13,235 nucleotides of DNA from Flavobacteriales bacterium MED-G22. GTDB lineage: Bacteria; Bacteroidota; Bacteroidia; Flavobacteriales; Flavobacteriaceae. The stretch is taken from contig NTKF01000032.1 in assembly GCA_002457295.1 (NCBI GenBank), forward strand, positions 1 to 13,235, read 5' to 3'. Positions 8,193 to 13,235 of this stretch are shown in pieces. The notes under the pieces are model-generated. The model saw only the letters and a program-made list of their open reading frames with translations. It was not told where the DNA came from and made no database searches. Position numbers and translations under genes: made by a program. Each line of letters starts with the position of its first letter. The first letter of the stretch is position 1.

Positions 8193-8845
8193 ATGAAAAC
8201 GATCTTTCCCACCTCATTGTTGATTTTACTCCTGTATTCGTGTTCGGTTTTTAAAACTTATGAAGAACCGCCAGTTGAAGAAATAAAGACTGAAACGATT
8301 GCCCAAGCGCCCGATCTACTTATGATCCCCACAGGTCAATCGGTTCCTGTACCCTATGGAATGCAAACGCCGTTGGTTTTTTTTGATAAAGACCAAGTGT
8401 CAGAGGCTTCTCATTTCAAATTGGAATCGTTAACATTTTCATCTAAGGATTCGATTACGGTTGCCGAAAATATCTCAAGTTTTATGAGTGACCGTAAAGT
8501 TCTCAGCGACAGTATTTGTTCGGTTCCTCATGGAGGAAATCACAATATGCTCCTCATGGGTCAAATGACTCCTATGCACAGCAAATGCCAATGGTTCTTA
8601 TGAATGGTCGTAAAATTCCTGGTGACAGTATTTATTCGATTGCCCAAGGGGGAAACCACGATGTGATTCTTACGAGTCAAATGCCCCCTATGCTTTATGG
8701 GCAGCAAATGCCAACGGTTTTTTTGAATGACCGTAAAATTCCTAGTGACAGTATTTATTCGGTATTGAATAAAAGAAGGGACGTTAGGGTTAAAGCATTT
8801 TCAAAACCACCTAAAGTAGAAATAAGAATTTACCAAAAAGATTAA
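8193..8845 (+). pseudogene. Repeat-containing lipoprotein gene, frameshifted
   Basis: This was originally one lipoprotein gene. The ATG at 8193 gives the signal MKTIFPTSLLILLLYSC with lipidated Cys17. The frame ends at a TGA at 8601-8603, but a second frame continues the same repeat pattern to a TAA at 8843-8845. Residues around 95-130 (DRKVLSDSICSVPHGGNH) recur in the second frame as GRKIPGDSIYSIAQGGNH and DRKIPSDSIYS. In the first unit the stretch between CCTATGC and CAGCAAATGCC is 7 nt shorter than in the second, and adding 7 nt would restore a single frame of about 220 codons. The family is unknown. It is either a true pseudogene or a product with a truncated tail of 137 residues. A 4-nt overlap with the convergent gene at 8842 exists. 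Confidence 0.75.
8493..8764 (+). repeat. Tandem 123-bp (41-codon) repeat, first unit 116 bp
   Basis: Units begin with CGTAAA at 8493, 8609 and 8732. The second unit is 123 bp; the first is 116 bp because of the 7-nt loss near 8575; the third covers only about 33 bp (through TTTATTCGGT). The units share the opening GACAGTATTT, the GG(A/G)AA(T/C)CAC segment and GCAAATGCCAA. A degenerate relative (YGMQTPLVFFDKDQ) precedes them near 8357. In-frame units encode D/G-R-K-(I/V)-x-x-D-S-I and GGNH. Confidence 0.8.
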
Positions 8846-9498
8846 GGTCCTTTTCTGTTGTGGCTGCGGATCAAAAAATTAACCCCAACCAAAAAGCCAT
8901 TGAAGTTATTTTTTTGAATGCGCTGTGTAATGGTGGCTCTTTTGAAAAAGCGGTATTCAAGGGATAGGTAAAATTTTTTCCAAATATTGTAGTGCACCCC
9001 AAAAAGCCATCCGAATGCGTTTTTAAAGACGCCCTCAGGATAGGTATTGGTGTTTTGGCGAAGGTCTACGATGGCTGAGTTTTCTGCCTTGAGCAAGTGA
9101 TGGAATAAGAGCCCTGTTTCAAAATGGATTCGTGCAGAAGGGAAAACCCGAATGGCGAGGGGAAAACTCAGGTAACGAATTTGGTCTGTGGTGGTGTTAT
9201 CGTTGAGTTGGTATTGGTAATGCACGGATAATAAATCTACTCCGGTGGTTGCCCCAAAGGAATTAGCGTATTTGTATTGTATATTTCCGCCAAAGGCATA
9301 CCCTATTTTTGGGACTGCGTGATTGCCTTGTGGACTCATATAAACTCCTCTGAGGTGTAGGTCAAAATTCCATTTTCGATAGCGGCTCATGTCAGGCCCT
9401 TTGCGGTATTGCAAGAGTAGGTTGGCATCTCCCTGACCAAAGGCGAGGTCAAAAACCAATGAAAGAATAAAAACCAAAAGTCCGCTTTTTATACGCAT
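8842..9498 (-). CDS. Outer-membrane beta-barrel protein, porin-like
   Basis: This encodes 218 residues with a signal peptide (MRIKSGLLVFILSLVFDLAFGQ, cut after Gly21 or Gln22). The rest has the alternating hydrophobic/aromatic strands of an eight- to ten-stranded barrel (YAFGGNIQYKY, GVDLLSVHYQYQL, IHFETGLLFHHLL, AFGWLFGVHYNIW, FYLSLEYRFFKR, GFLVGVNFLI). This is the pattern of small outer-membrane proteins related to the PorT/OmpW-like group common in Bacteroidota. Substrate or partner cannot be assigned. A short polar tail (RSHNRKGP) follows the last strand, which is unusual because barrel proteins usually end in an aromatic residue. Its stop codon overlaps the end of the frameshifted lipoprotein gene by 4 nt, and no terminator separates the two convergent genes. 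Confidence 0.75.
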   Translation of the reverse strand: MRIKSGLLVFILSLVFDLAFGQGDANLLLQYRKGPDMSRYRKWNFDLHLRGVYMSPQGNHAVPKIGYAFGGNIQYKYANSFGATTGVDLLSVHYQYQLNDNTTTDQIRYLSFPLAIRVFPSARIHFETGLLFHHLLKAENSAIVDLRQNTNTYPEGVFKNAFGWLFGVHYNIWKKFYLSLEYRFFKRATITQRIQKNNFNGFLVGVNFLIRSHNRKGP

Positions 9499-9562
9499 CG
9501 CTTTAAAGATAGCACAATAAAAAGGGATGGGTATTTGGGGAGATTAAATTCAAAGTTTATTG

Positions 9563-9570
9563 TATTTTTG
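9563..9570 (+). promoter_or_regulatory. Candidate -7 element of the tRNA-Ala promoter
   Basis: TATTTTTG fits the Bacteroidota -7 consensus TAnnTTTG and lies 14 nt before the mature 5' end of the tRNA. A TTTG at 9534-9537 could be the -33 box, but the 25-nt spacer is longer than the usual 17-23 nt. Confidence 0.5.
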
Positions 9571-9584
9571 GAACCAAGCCGAAT

Positions 9585-9658
9585 GGGGATGTAGCTCAGC
9601 TGGCTAGAGCGTTTGACTGGCAGTCAAGAGGTCGTGGGTTCGAGTCCCATCTTCTCCA
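9585..9658 (+). tRNA. tRNA-Ala (anticodon GGC)
   Basis: This is a 74-nt cloverleaf. The acceptor arm pairs GGGGATG with CTTCTCC and includes the G3:U70 pair that identifies alanine tRNAs; U6 faces U67 as a mismatch. The D arm is GCTC/GAGC. The anticodon stem is TTTGA/TCAAG with loop CTGGCAG, placing GGC at positions 34-36, which reads GCC/GCU alanine codons. The T arm is GTGGG-TTCGAGT-CCCAT. The discriminator base is A9658, and CCA is not encoded. A terminator follows 13 nt later, so the tRNA is transcribed alone. The sequence to its right changes to an island-like character. Confidence 0.95.
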
Positions 9659-9671
9659 CTTTAATTGAATA

Positions 9672-9699
9672 AGGGTTTCCTTTGGGAGACCCTTTTTTT
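9672..9699 (+). terminator. Rho-independent terminator after tRNA-Ala
   Basis: A 9-bp stem (AGGGTTTCC paired with GGAGACCCT, one G:U) with a 4-nt loop TTTG is followed directly by seven T residues (9693-9699). It ends the tRNA transcript. Confidence 0.85.
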
Positions 9700-9784
9700 G
9701 TTGCTATTAGCCAGCTGTTTCCTCAGTTGAAAAACAAATTCCTTAAAGAGCAATCCTTATATTAAGATACGGAATTTTAACCAC

Positions 9785-9885
9785 TTTTTGGCACGTTTTT
9801 GGCACGTTTTTCAACTTCGTCAACGCGGATTACTAAAGTAATCCTCAAGCTATAGGACTCTCGGTAAATTGCAATATTTGGCACG
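9785..9885 (+). repeat. TTTTTGGCACG repeats (two tandem, one 70 bp further)
   Basis: TTTTTGGCACG occurs twice head-to-tail at 9785-9795 and 9796-9806; TTTGGCACG occurs a third time at 9877-9885. They lie about 130-230 bp downstream of tRNA-Ala. The same TTTTTGGCAC core appears in the inverted copies at 11166-11197 and 11673-11703, next to a recombinase fragment. By position they could be arm-type binding sites of a tyrosine recombinase; that is inference. No copy of the tRNA 3' end (TTCGAGTCCC) was seen elsewhere in the window. Confidence 0.6.
9827..9844. other. Short perfect hairpin
   Basis: GGATTAC and GTAATCC form a 7-bp stem with a TAAA loop, located between the TTTGGCACG repeats. No T-run follows, so it is not an ordinary terminator. 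It may belong to the same recombination or regulatory site as the flanking repeats, or be incidental. Confidence 0.4.
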
Positions 9886-9944
9886 AATTCAGGTAGTGTG
9901 TGCCGATGGAGTTGTTTCCAACTGTCAGTTATACTTTTACCGAA

Positions 9945-10751
9945 TTAGTTCCAGACCCCTCTATCTAAATCTTTGTCAAGCTTAACATAATCCACATCAG
10001 GATACTTTGCTTCAATAAGTTCTTGAATCTCAAAATATTTCAGTCTTACTTTTTCCAAAAATTCAACCCCATACTTTTGATAAGTATTTTGATATGAAAG
10101 AGCGCCTTCAATTTCAGGGTCTCTTAATAGCAAATTATTCGAAGTTTTGAATTTAGTATACCCAAGTGGAGTTTTTGAAAATTTGAAAGGTTCAATATAG
10201 TTTGTGACATTTTTTAAAATTGATTTGCTATAGAATAAAGGCACTATATTAACAGTAATATTTAATCGATTGATTCTGTCATTTTCTATCATTTGTGAAT
10301 AGGCTCTTGGCAGAGATGAAATTTGTGTCCTAAGTTTATTTTCACTTATCAGGGATAATTTGCCAGAATTGATAATTTCATTTAGCACGCCCTCTTGCGG
10401 AACATGTCTCCAACCAGAATTTGTGATATGAAAAATTAAACTATCAAGCTTATATTGAGATTTCCAAATTCCGTTTGGTGACGTATATTTCAGGATTTCT
10501 TCACCAGCGTTTAAAACTTCTCTCCTTTTTTTAATTACAAGTTCACAATTAAGAATACTTGATGAAATCTCGTTATGTAATGAAAGTAGTATTTTCTTTT
10601 CCTCTTTTTCTTGTTTCTTTAACTCATTCCAATTATTAACCTGAAGTGCAATTAAAATTCCAGCTACAACCAGAATAACCTCACCTATGGCATATCTGAA
10701 GTAATTCCTTGTCTCGAGATTTACCAATTTATTAAACCTTTTAAAACGCAT
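9945..10751 (-). CDS. DUF6090-type inner-membrane protein
   Basis: This encodes 268 residues. The N-terminus carries the hallmark of a family frequent in Flavobacteriia: RNYFRYAIGEVILVVAGILI followed by ALQVNNWNE, in which residues 18-38 form the single transmembrane helix. A strongly charged coiled-coil-like stretch follows (KKQEKEEKKILLSLHNEISSS, about 45-65), then a mostly helical soluble region of about 200 residues. The function of the family is unknown. The C-terminus ends in a polar segment (DKDLDRGVWN). It stands alone in an AT-rich, gene-poor segment after tRNA-Ala, with intergenic gaps of over 240 bp on both sides and lower GC than the chromosome to its left, so it is probably cargo of an acquired segment. 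It is intact, with no frameshift or premature stop. Confidence 0.8.
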   Translation of the reverse strand: MRFKRFNKLVNLETRNYFRYAIGEVILVVAGILIALQVNNWNELKKQEKEEKKILLSLHNEISSSILNCELVIKKRREVLNAGEEILKYTSPNGIWKSQYKLDSLIFHITNSGWRHVPQEGVLNEIINSGKLSLISENKLRTQISSLPRAYSQMIENDRINRLNITVNIVPLFYSKSILKNVTNYIEPFKFSKTPLGYTKFKTSNNLLLRDPEIEGALSYQNTYQKYGVEFLEKVRLKYFEIQELIEAKYPDVDYVKLDKDLDRGVWN

Positions 10752-11009
10752 CCCTAGTAATTAAAGTCTAAACTAATAAGCTATTGATAGATAAATTCTA
10801 TAGGCAAGATACACACCAGTCACTCCCCATATCCACTATCGGTTTTTCATGTACCATTCCATAAGACTAATATATAAATTGTTAATAATTTACCCCTAAA
10901 AACACCCAAACACTTTTAGACCTCCCTGTTATTTTAATATAATTTAAAAATGAATGTTGGTACTCATTTTAAAACAAACCAACCAAACTTCAGTCATAAG
11001 AGTAAGGCT

Positions 11010-11110
11010 GTTGGCTCGGGTAGATTAATGCCGTAAGAATTGCGATAGTTTCCTTTCTGAATTTCGAATCCGCCCAGCTATCATTCAACTTACTGCGCTA
11101 ACCTGCCAAC
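11010..11110. other. Long imperfect hairpin of about 100 nt
   Basis: The two halves are complementary in ordered blocks: GTTGGC (11010-11015) with GCCAAC (11105-11110); GGT and AG (11019-11023) with 11098-11103, one bulge; GCCGTAAG (11030-11037) with 11089-11096, 7 of 8 pairs; GATAG (11044-11048) with CTATC (11078-11082). A 29-nt terminal loop remains (11049-11077). This could fold as structured RNA or single-stranded DNA. It superficially resembles an integron attC hairpin, but the outer boxes are oriented the wrong way (GTT at the 5' end, AAC at the 3' end). Confidence 0.5.
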
Positions 11111-11165
11111 AAGTGAAGTGGCACACACATGAATAAATCCAGAGGGGGGCGGCACTAACTTTAAT

Positions 11166-11197
11166 TTGGCATCTATTTATACATAGTGCCAAAAAAA
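11166..11197 (-). repeat. Composite inverted repeat, left copy
   Basis: Read on the minus strand this 32-bp sequence is TTTTTTTGGCACTA, TG, TATAAAT, AGA, TGCCAA. It is also an imperfect palindrome in itself (TTTGGCA with TGCCAAA, plus CTAT with ATAG). A near-identical sequence lies at 11673-11703 in the opposite orientation (27 of 32 positions). The pair encloses the small ribbon-helix-helix gene. Confidence 0.7.
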
Positions 11198-11331
11198 TAA
11201 ATGTTAATTAATTCTATTAATGAATTTTAAATGTTTCGATATATACAAAGGATATTTTTTTTATGGAGTATCATTAAATAAAGTACAACGATATATATAC
11301 ACCATATTACTAATCTTTAATTTATTTCATC

Positions 11332-11457
11332 ATGAAAGAACTAATACTATTTAAAATTGATAAATCCGATAAGGAAATTCTATTGCAGATTGCCAAGAAC
11401 AACAGAATTTCACTTTCGGCACTTATAAGACAAAAGCTCTTTGAGGACTATGATTAG
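11332..11457 (+). CDS. Small ribbon-helix-helix-like protein
   Basis: This is a 41-residue protein read from an ATG at 11332 to a TAG at 11455-11457. The layout is that of a ribbon-helix-helix (Arc/MetJ-type) DNA-binding subunit: a short beta strand (KELILFKIDKS), helix A (DKEILLQIAKNN) and helix B after a serine turn (ISLSALIRQKLFEDY). Such proteins bind operators as dimers and occur as antitoxins, repressors, plasmid copy-number regulators and mobilisation accessory proteins. No toxin or relaxase gene follows; downstream 250 bp contain only short frames. It is flanked by the inverted composite repeats at 11166 and 11673, which are natural candidates for its binding sites. The gene is too short for a confident family search by eye. 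Confidence 0.6.
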   Translation: MKELILFKIDKSDKEILLQIAKNNRISLSALIRQKLFEDYD

Positions 11458-11604
11458 AGGTGCTTTCTTGTTGAGAAGTCTTGAAAACTCAACTTGAAAT
11501 TATCATTTAAAAATTGTAACTTCATGTTAAGTTTTTTACAGTGCAACTCTTATGCTCTGTACCATTTTACATTATACATTTGTGCACCCCAAAAAAACAA
11601 AAAC

Positions 11605-11629
11605 TTTATACCTCGATACAGTGTATAAA
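11605..11629. promoter_or_regulatory. Inverted repeat TTTATAC-N11-GTATAAA
   Basis: A perfect 7-bp dyad (11605-11611 and 11623-11629) with an 11-nt centre lies between the small ribbon-helix-helix gene and the recombinase fragment. It could be an operator or the core of an origin-like or attachment site. In such AT-rich DNA a chance origin is possible. Confidence 0.3.
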
Positions 11630-11672
11630 ACGATTCATGTATTAGGGGGTACTATGTCTTTTTCTCAACAAT

Positions 11673-11703
11673 TTTTTTTGGCACTAATATAAATTTTTGC
11701 CAA
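11673..11703 (+). repeat. Composite inverted repeat, right copy
   Basis: The sequence TTTTTTTGGCACTA, A, TATAAAT, TTT, TGCCAA is the inverted counterpart of 11166-11197. It ends 10 bp before the stop codon of the recombinase fragment. Together the two copies delimit a segment of about 540 bp. Confidence 0.7.
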
Positions 11704-11713
11704 TAATTTAGAA

Positions 11714-11809
11714 TTAATTATTTTGCAATTCAGGCATATCGCCCTCTTTAATTTCTGGCACTTCTAACTCTCTTAAATAAGTCAAACTAATGTTTATAGA
11801 GGAATGTCT
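11714..11809 (-). pseudogene. C-terminal fragment of a tyrosine recombinase/integrase
   Basis: The minus-strand frame gives RHSSINISLTYLRELEVPEI, then KEGDMPELQNN and a stop at 11714-11716. HSS followed seven residues later by T-Y-L is the box of tyrosine recombinases that contains the second histidine and the nucleophilic tyrosine (GHSSIxxTxxYL in the family), and an acidic DMP tail is frequent in Bacteroidota integrases. Upstream (beyond 11810) the frame stays open to about 11878, with a possible ATG at 11876-11878, but the residues no longer resemble an integrase: the catalytic core and first Arg-His box are absent. The gene is therefore truncated, and what remains cannot catalyse recombination. 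It supports former integration of a mobile element in this segment. Confidence 0.6.
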
Positions 11810-11872
11810 CACTGTCCAATTACTTGTGTTTGGGACAACGGTACAGTTCAATATTAAGCTTAGGTTAATTAG

Positions 11873-11903
11873 TTGCATATTTAAATTGAGTTAATTAGGT
11901 TTA
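11873..11903 (+). promoter_or_regulatory. Candidate promoter of the SnoaL-like lipoprotein gene
   Basis: TTG at 11873-11875, a 20-nt spacer, and TAGGTTTA at 11896-11903 (7 of 8 to TAnnTTTG) fit the Bacteroidota promoter layout, 26 nt before the start codon. A direct repeat GTTAATTAG (11864-11872 and 11890-11898) overlaps it and could be a regulator site. Confidence 0.4.
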
Positions 11904-11929
11904 TAAATATCAACCATAAATTATTTAAA

Positions 11930-12424
11930 ATGAAAAAAATATTATCAATCCTTTTTTTATCTGCTATGACCTTTTCCTGCTCTAATCAAAAACCGCAGGG
12001 CACTGCAGTTGTAAAGGATAGTGACGAATTATCCCTCAATGCAAAAAACTTACTCAAAGCATATAAAGACAATGATTTTACCCTTTGGGAAGAATTATTT
12101 TCAGAGGATTGCGAAGTTTTAATCAACAACAATGTCCTCGATAAAAAAACCACTATAGAGGGCTTAAAACAAGAACGCTCCTTATTTAGCTCATTTTCAA
12201 TATCGGAAGATTACTCCCACACAAATTACTTTAACAATGGGAATATTTGGACAAATCATTGGTTTACTGTTAAAGCCACTGGAGCGTTTACTGAAGAAAC
12301 TAACTCTGTAAGGGTTCATACAGACCTAAAATGGGAAAATGGTAAAGTGGTCATTTTTCAAGCATATAATGACCCAAGTGTCGCAATGAAAGAAGCTAAT
12401 GCTATGTCAGAAATGTCAAAGTAA
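11930..12424 (+). CDS. NTF2/SnoaL-like lipoprotein
   Basis: This encodes 164 residues. The N-terminus is a lipoprotein signal (MKKILSILFLSAMTFSC, lipidated Cys17). The mature part has the NTF2-like fold order: an amphipathic first helix (LSLNAKNLLKAYKDNDFTLW), the LFSEDCEVLINN strand typical of SnoaL-like proteins, a conserved basic/aromatic mid-section (SHTNYFNNGNIWTNHWFTVKATG), and the terminal strand WENGKVVIFQAYNDPS. The fold is used both by small enzymes and by ligand-binding proteins, and no catalytic Asp/His dyad can be assigned with confidence. The C-terminus (VAMKEANAMSEMSK) is an extra helical tail. It is transcribed alone and ends in a strong terminator. Codon composition is AT-rich like the island but the gene is intact. 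Confidence 0.72.
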   Translation: MKKILSILFLSAMTFSCSNQKPQGTAVVKDSDELSLNAKNLLKAYKDNDFTLWEELFSEDCEVLINNNVLDKKTTIEGLKQERSLFSSFSISEDYSHTNYFNNGNIWTNHWFTVKATGAFTEETNSVRVHTDLKWENGKVVIFQAYNDPSVAMKEANAMSEMSK

Positions 12425-12431
12425 ATTATTT

Positions 12432-12455
12432 ACCCTCTATCGCGGAGGGTTTTTT
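12432..12455 (+). terminator. Rho-independent terminator
   Basis: ACCCTC (12432-12437) pairs with GAGGGT (12445-12450) around a 7-nt loop TATCGCG, followed by six T residues (12450-12455). It lies 8 nt after the SnoaL-like stop codon. Confidence 0.85.
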
Positions 12456-12599
12456 ACAGATACATATTTGCAATCATTTACAATTCAACTTATATTGGGA
12501 TTATATTTTAATTATTTATTTAAATGGTAGACAGCTAGGTCTTATACCTCTATAATTTAAACTTATTATTAACTATTAGCTTTTTAGGATATCAAAGAT

Positions 12600-12607
12600 T
12601 AAATTTG
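12600..12607 (+). promoter_or_regulatory. Possible -7 element of the PAS gene
   Basis: TAAATTTG fits TAnnTTTG exactly and would give a leader of about 50 nt before the GTG start. No clear -33 box is visible, and the surrounding DNA is AT-rich, so the match may be fortuitous. Confidence 0.25.
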
Positions 12608-12665
12608 ATAAATACTTGTTACTTCTTATGCCCTCATTTAAAATAGAACAATTAATATTATTAAA

Positions 12666-13169
12666 GTGAAAAAAAATAAAAAAATCACATCACCACTATT
12701 GAGTTTTAATTACCATATTGAAAATTATAATGAATTGGTCAGAGGTTTTAGAAGAAAAAAGGATGTGTCTAAAATTGAAAAGTATTTTAAAAACTGTTTT
12801 TCTTCCGAATTAGAGTCTAATATTTACAATTATGATTATGATGCATTAGTACTTTCAGATAAAGCCCACAAAATTATTTGGGTAAGTGACGGATTTAAAG
12901 ATATGACTGGTTACACAAATAAATTTGCTGTTGGGAAAAAACCCTCTTTTCTTCAGGGAGAAAAGACCTCTACGGCAGTAAAAACTCAACTTAACAATGA
13001 ATTAGCTTTAAACCATACTTTTAGTGGTTCTATTGTAAACTACAGGAAAAATGGTGAGCTATATTTATGTCATATCAAAATCTTACCTGTTTATAATTTA
13101 GATGAAAAATTGAAATATTTTTTGGCCTTTGAAAAAGATGAAACCAGTAGAGCGCATTTTAATTATTAG
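12666..13169 (+). CDS. Single-domain PAS protein, LOV-like without the cysteine
   Basis: This encodes 167 residues from a GTG start at 12666; no in-frame ATG precedes residue 80, so GTG is the only start that keeps the whole domain. A helical N-terminus (1-50) leads into one PAS domain (about 55-160): NYDYDALVLSDKAHKIIWVS, GFKDMTGYT, GKKPSFLQGEKTS (90-102), FSGSIVNYRKNG (119-130) and LYLCHIKILPVYN (132-144). The order and wording match LOV photoreceptors (GxNCRFLQ, NYRKDG), but Pro93 replaces the adduct-forming cysteine and Lys92 the Asn of NC. It therefore cannot form a flavin-cysteinyl adduct. There is no kinase, helix-turn-helix or cyclase domain, so output must be through a partner. A similar family of short PAS proteins seems widespread in Flavobacteriia. 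Confidence 0.82.
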   Translation: MKKNKKITSPLLSFNYHIENYNELVRGFRRKKDVSKIEKYFKNCFSSELESNIYNYDYDALVLSDKAHKIIWVSDGFKDMTGYTNKFAVGKKPSFLQGEKTSTAVKTQLNNELALNHTFSGSIVNYRKNGELYLCHIKILPVYNLDEKLKYFLAFEKDETSRAHFNY

Positions 13170-13202
13170 ATTAGAATATCAAGACTATTTAAGTTGACTT
13201 TG

Positions 13203-13224
13203 ACCCTCCTTAACGGGAGGGTTT
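13203..13224 (+). terminator. Terminator hairpin after the PAS gene
   Basis: ACCCTCC (13203-13209) pairs perfectly with GGAGGGT (13216-13222) around TTAACG. The following T-tract is interrupted (TTTATTATTT), so termination may be less efficient than at 12455. Confidence 0.75.
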
Positions 13225-13235
13225 ATTATTTCCAC

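Larger units (their letters stand above)
10752..11331. other. 580-bp non-coding stretch
   Basis: I found no convincing gene here. Up to about 10985 it is AT-rich with a weak GTTGGT/ACCAAC hairpin (10956-10961 with 10978-10983). From about 10990 to 11160 GC content rises locally, and a long imperfect hairpin lies there. From 11160 on it is very AT-rich again and contains the first of two inverted composite repeats. The mixed composition suggests several insertions or deletions. Confidence 0.6.

Noticed and set aside
8842..8845. Programmed frameshifting as the explanation for the two-frame lipoprotein
   Set aside because: No slippery heptamer is evident at the switch point, and a 7-nt length difference between repeat units explains the shift fully.
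9785..9810. TGGCAC spaced before TGGC as a sigma-54 (-24/-12) promoter
   Set aside because: The -12 part should read TTGC; here it is TGGC from the second repeat unit, and no gene starts downstream on that strand.
9901..9945. AGTTG-TTTC-CAACT hairpin as the terminator of the DUF6090 gene
   Set aside because: There is no T-run on the minus strand after the stem, and the stem is only 5 bp.
11010..11110. Integron attC site
   Set aside because: The outer boxes have GTT at the 5' end and AAC at the 3' end, opposite to the RYYYAAC...GTTRRRY order, and no integron integrase or cassette array is present.
11524..11628. Short plus-strand frame of 34 codons downstream of the ribbon-helix-helix gene (possible toxin partner)
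   Set aside because: The composition is that of random AT-rich DNA, with no signal, helix or family pattern, and it crosses the TTTATAC dyad.

Overview
The window looks like a piece of a Flavobacteriaceae (Bacteroidota) chromosome. The evidence is the ricT-like/gldH/PBP1A gene cluster (GldH is a gliding-motility lipoprotein of this phylum), several lipoproteins and SusC-free outer-membrane barrel proteins, a DUF6090-type membrane protein, A-rich translation starts without clear Shine-Dalgarno sites, and several TAnnTTTG-type -7 promoter elements. No assignment below family level is supported.

Region 1 (1-9660) is ordinary, compact chromosome. After the 3' end of an unidentified gene and a secreted protein of unknown function on the minus strand comes trhO (tRNA U34 hydroxylase). 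It is followed by a tight plus-strand cluster: a PSP1/RicT-like Fe-S protein, gldH (8-nt overlap) and a bifunctional class A penicillin-binding protein (1-nt gap). Converging on it without any spacer is a minus-strand pair, a crotonase-family protein and a QueD-like 6-carboxytetrahydropterin synthase. A plus-strand LpxR-like lipid A deacylase follows, then a repeat-bearing lipoprotein gene that a 7-nt deletion in one repeat unit has split into two frames. A minus-strand outer-membrane barrel protein and a tRNA-Ala(GGC) with its terminator close the region.

Region 2 (about 9700-11900) is gene-poor, AT-rich and looks like a decayed mobile island downstream of tRNA-Ala. It carries tandem TTTTTGGCACG repeats, a DUF6090 membrane protein, a ~100-nt imperfect hairpin, a 41-aa ribbon-helix-helix-like protein, and a C-terminal fragment of a tyrosine recombinase. 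The small ribbon-helix-helix gene sits between two inverted ~32-bp copies of one composite sequence (TTTTTTTGGCACTA..TATAAAT..TGCCAA). This is the most interesting arrangement in the window.

Region 3 (11900-13235) holds two standalone small genes, each with its own terminator: an NTF2/SnoaL-like lipoprotein and a single-domain PAS protein. The PAS protein keeps most of the LOV signature but has proline where the photoactive cysteine should be.

All family calls rest on reading motifs by eye; no database search was run.
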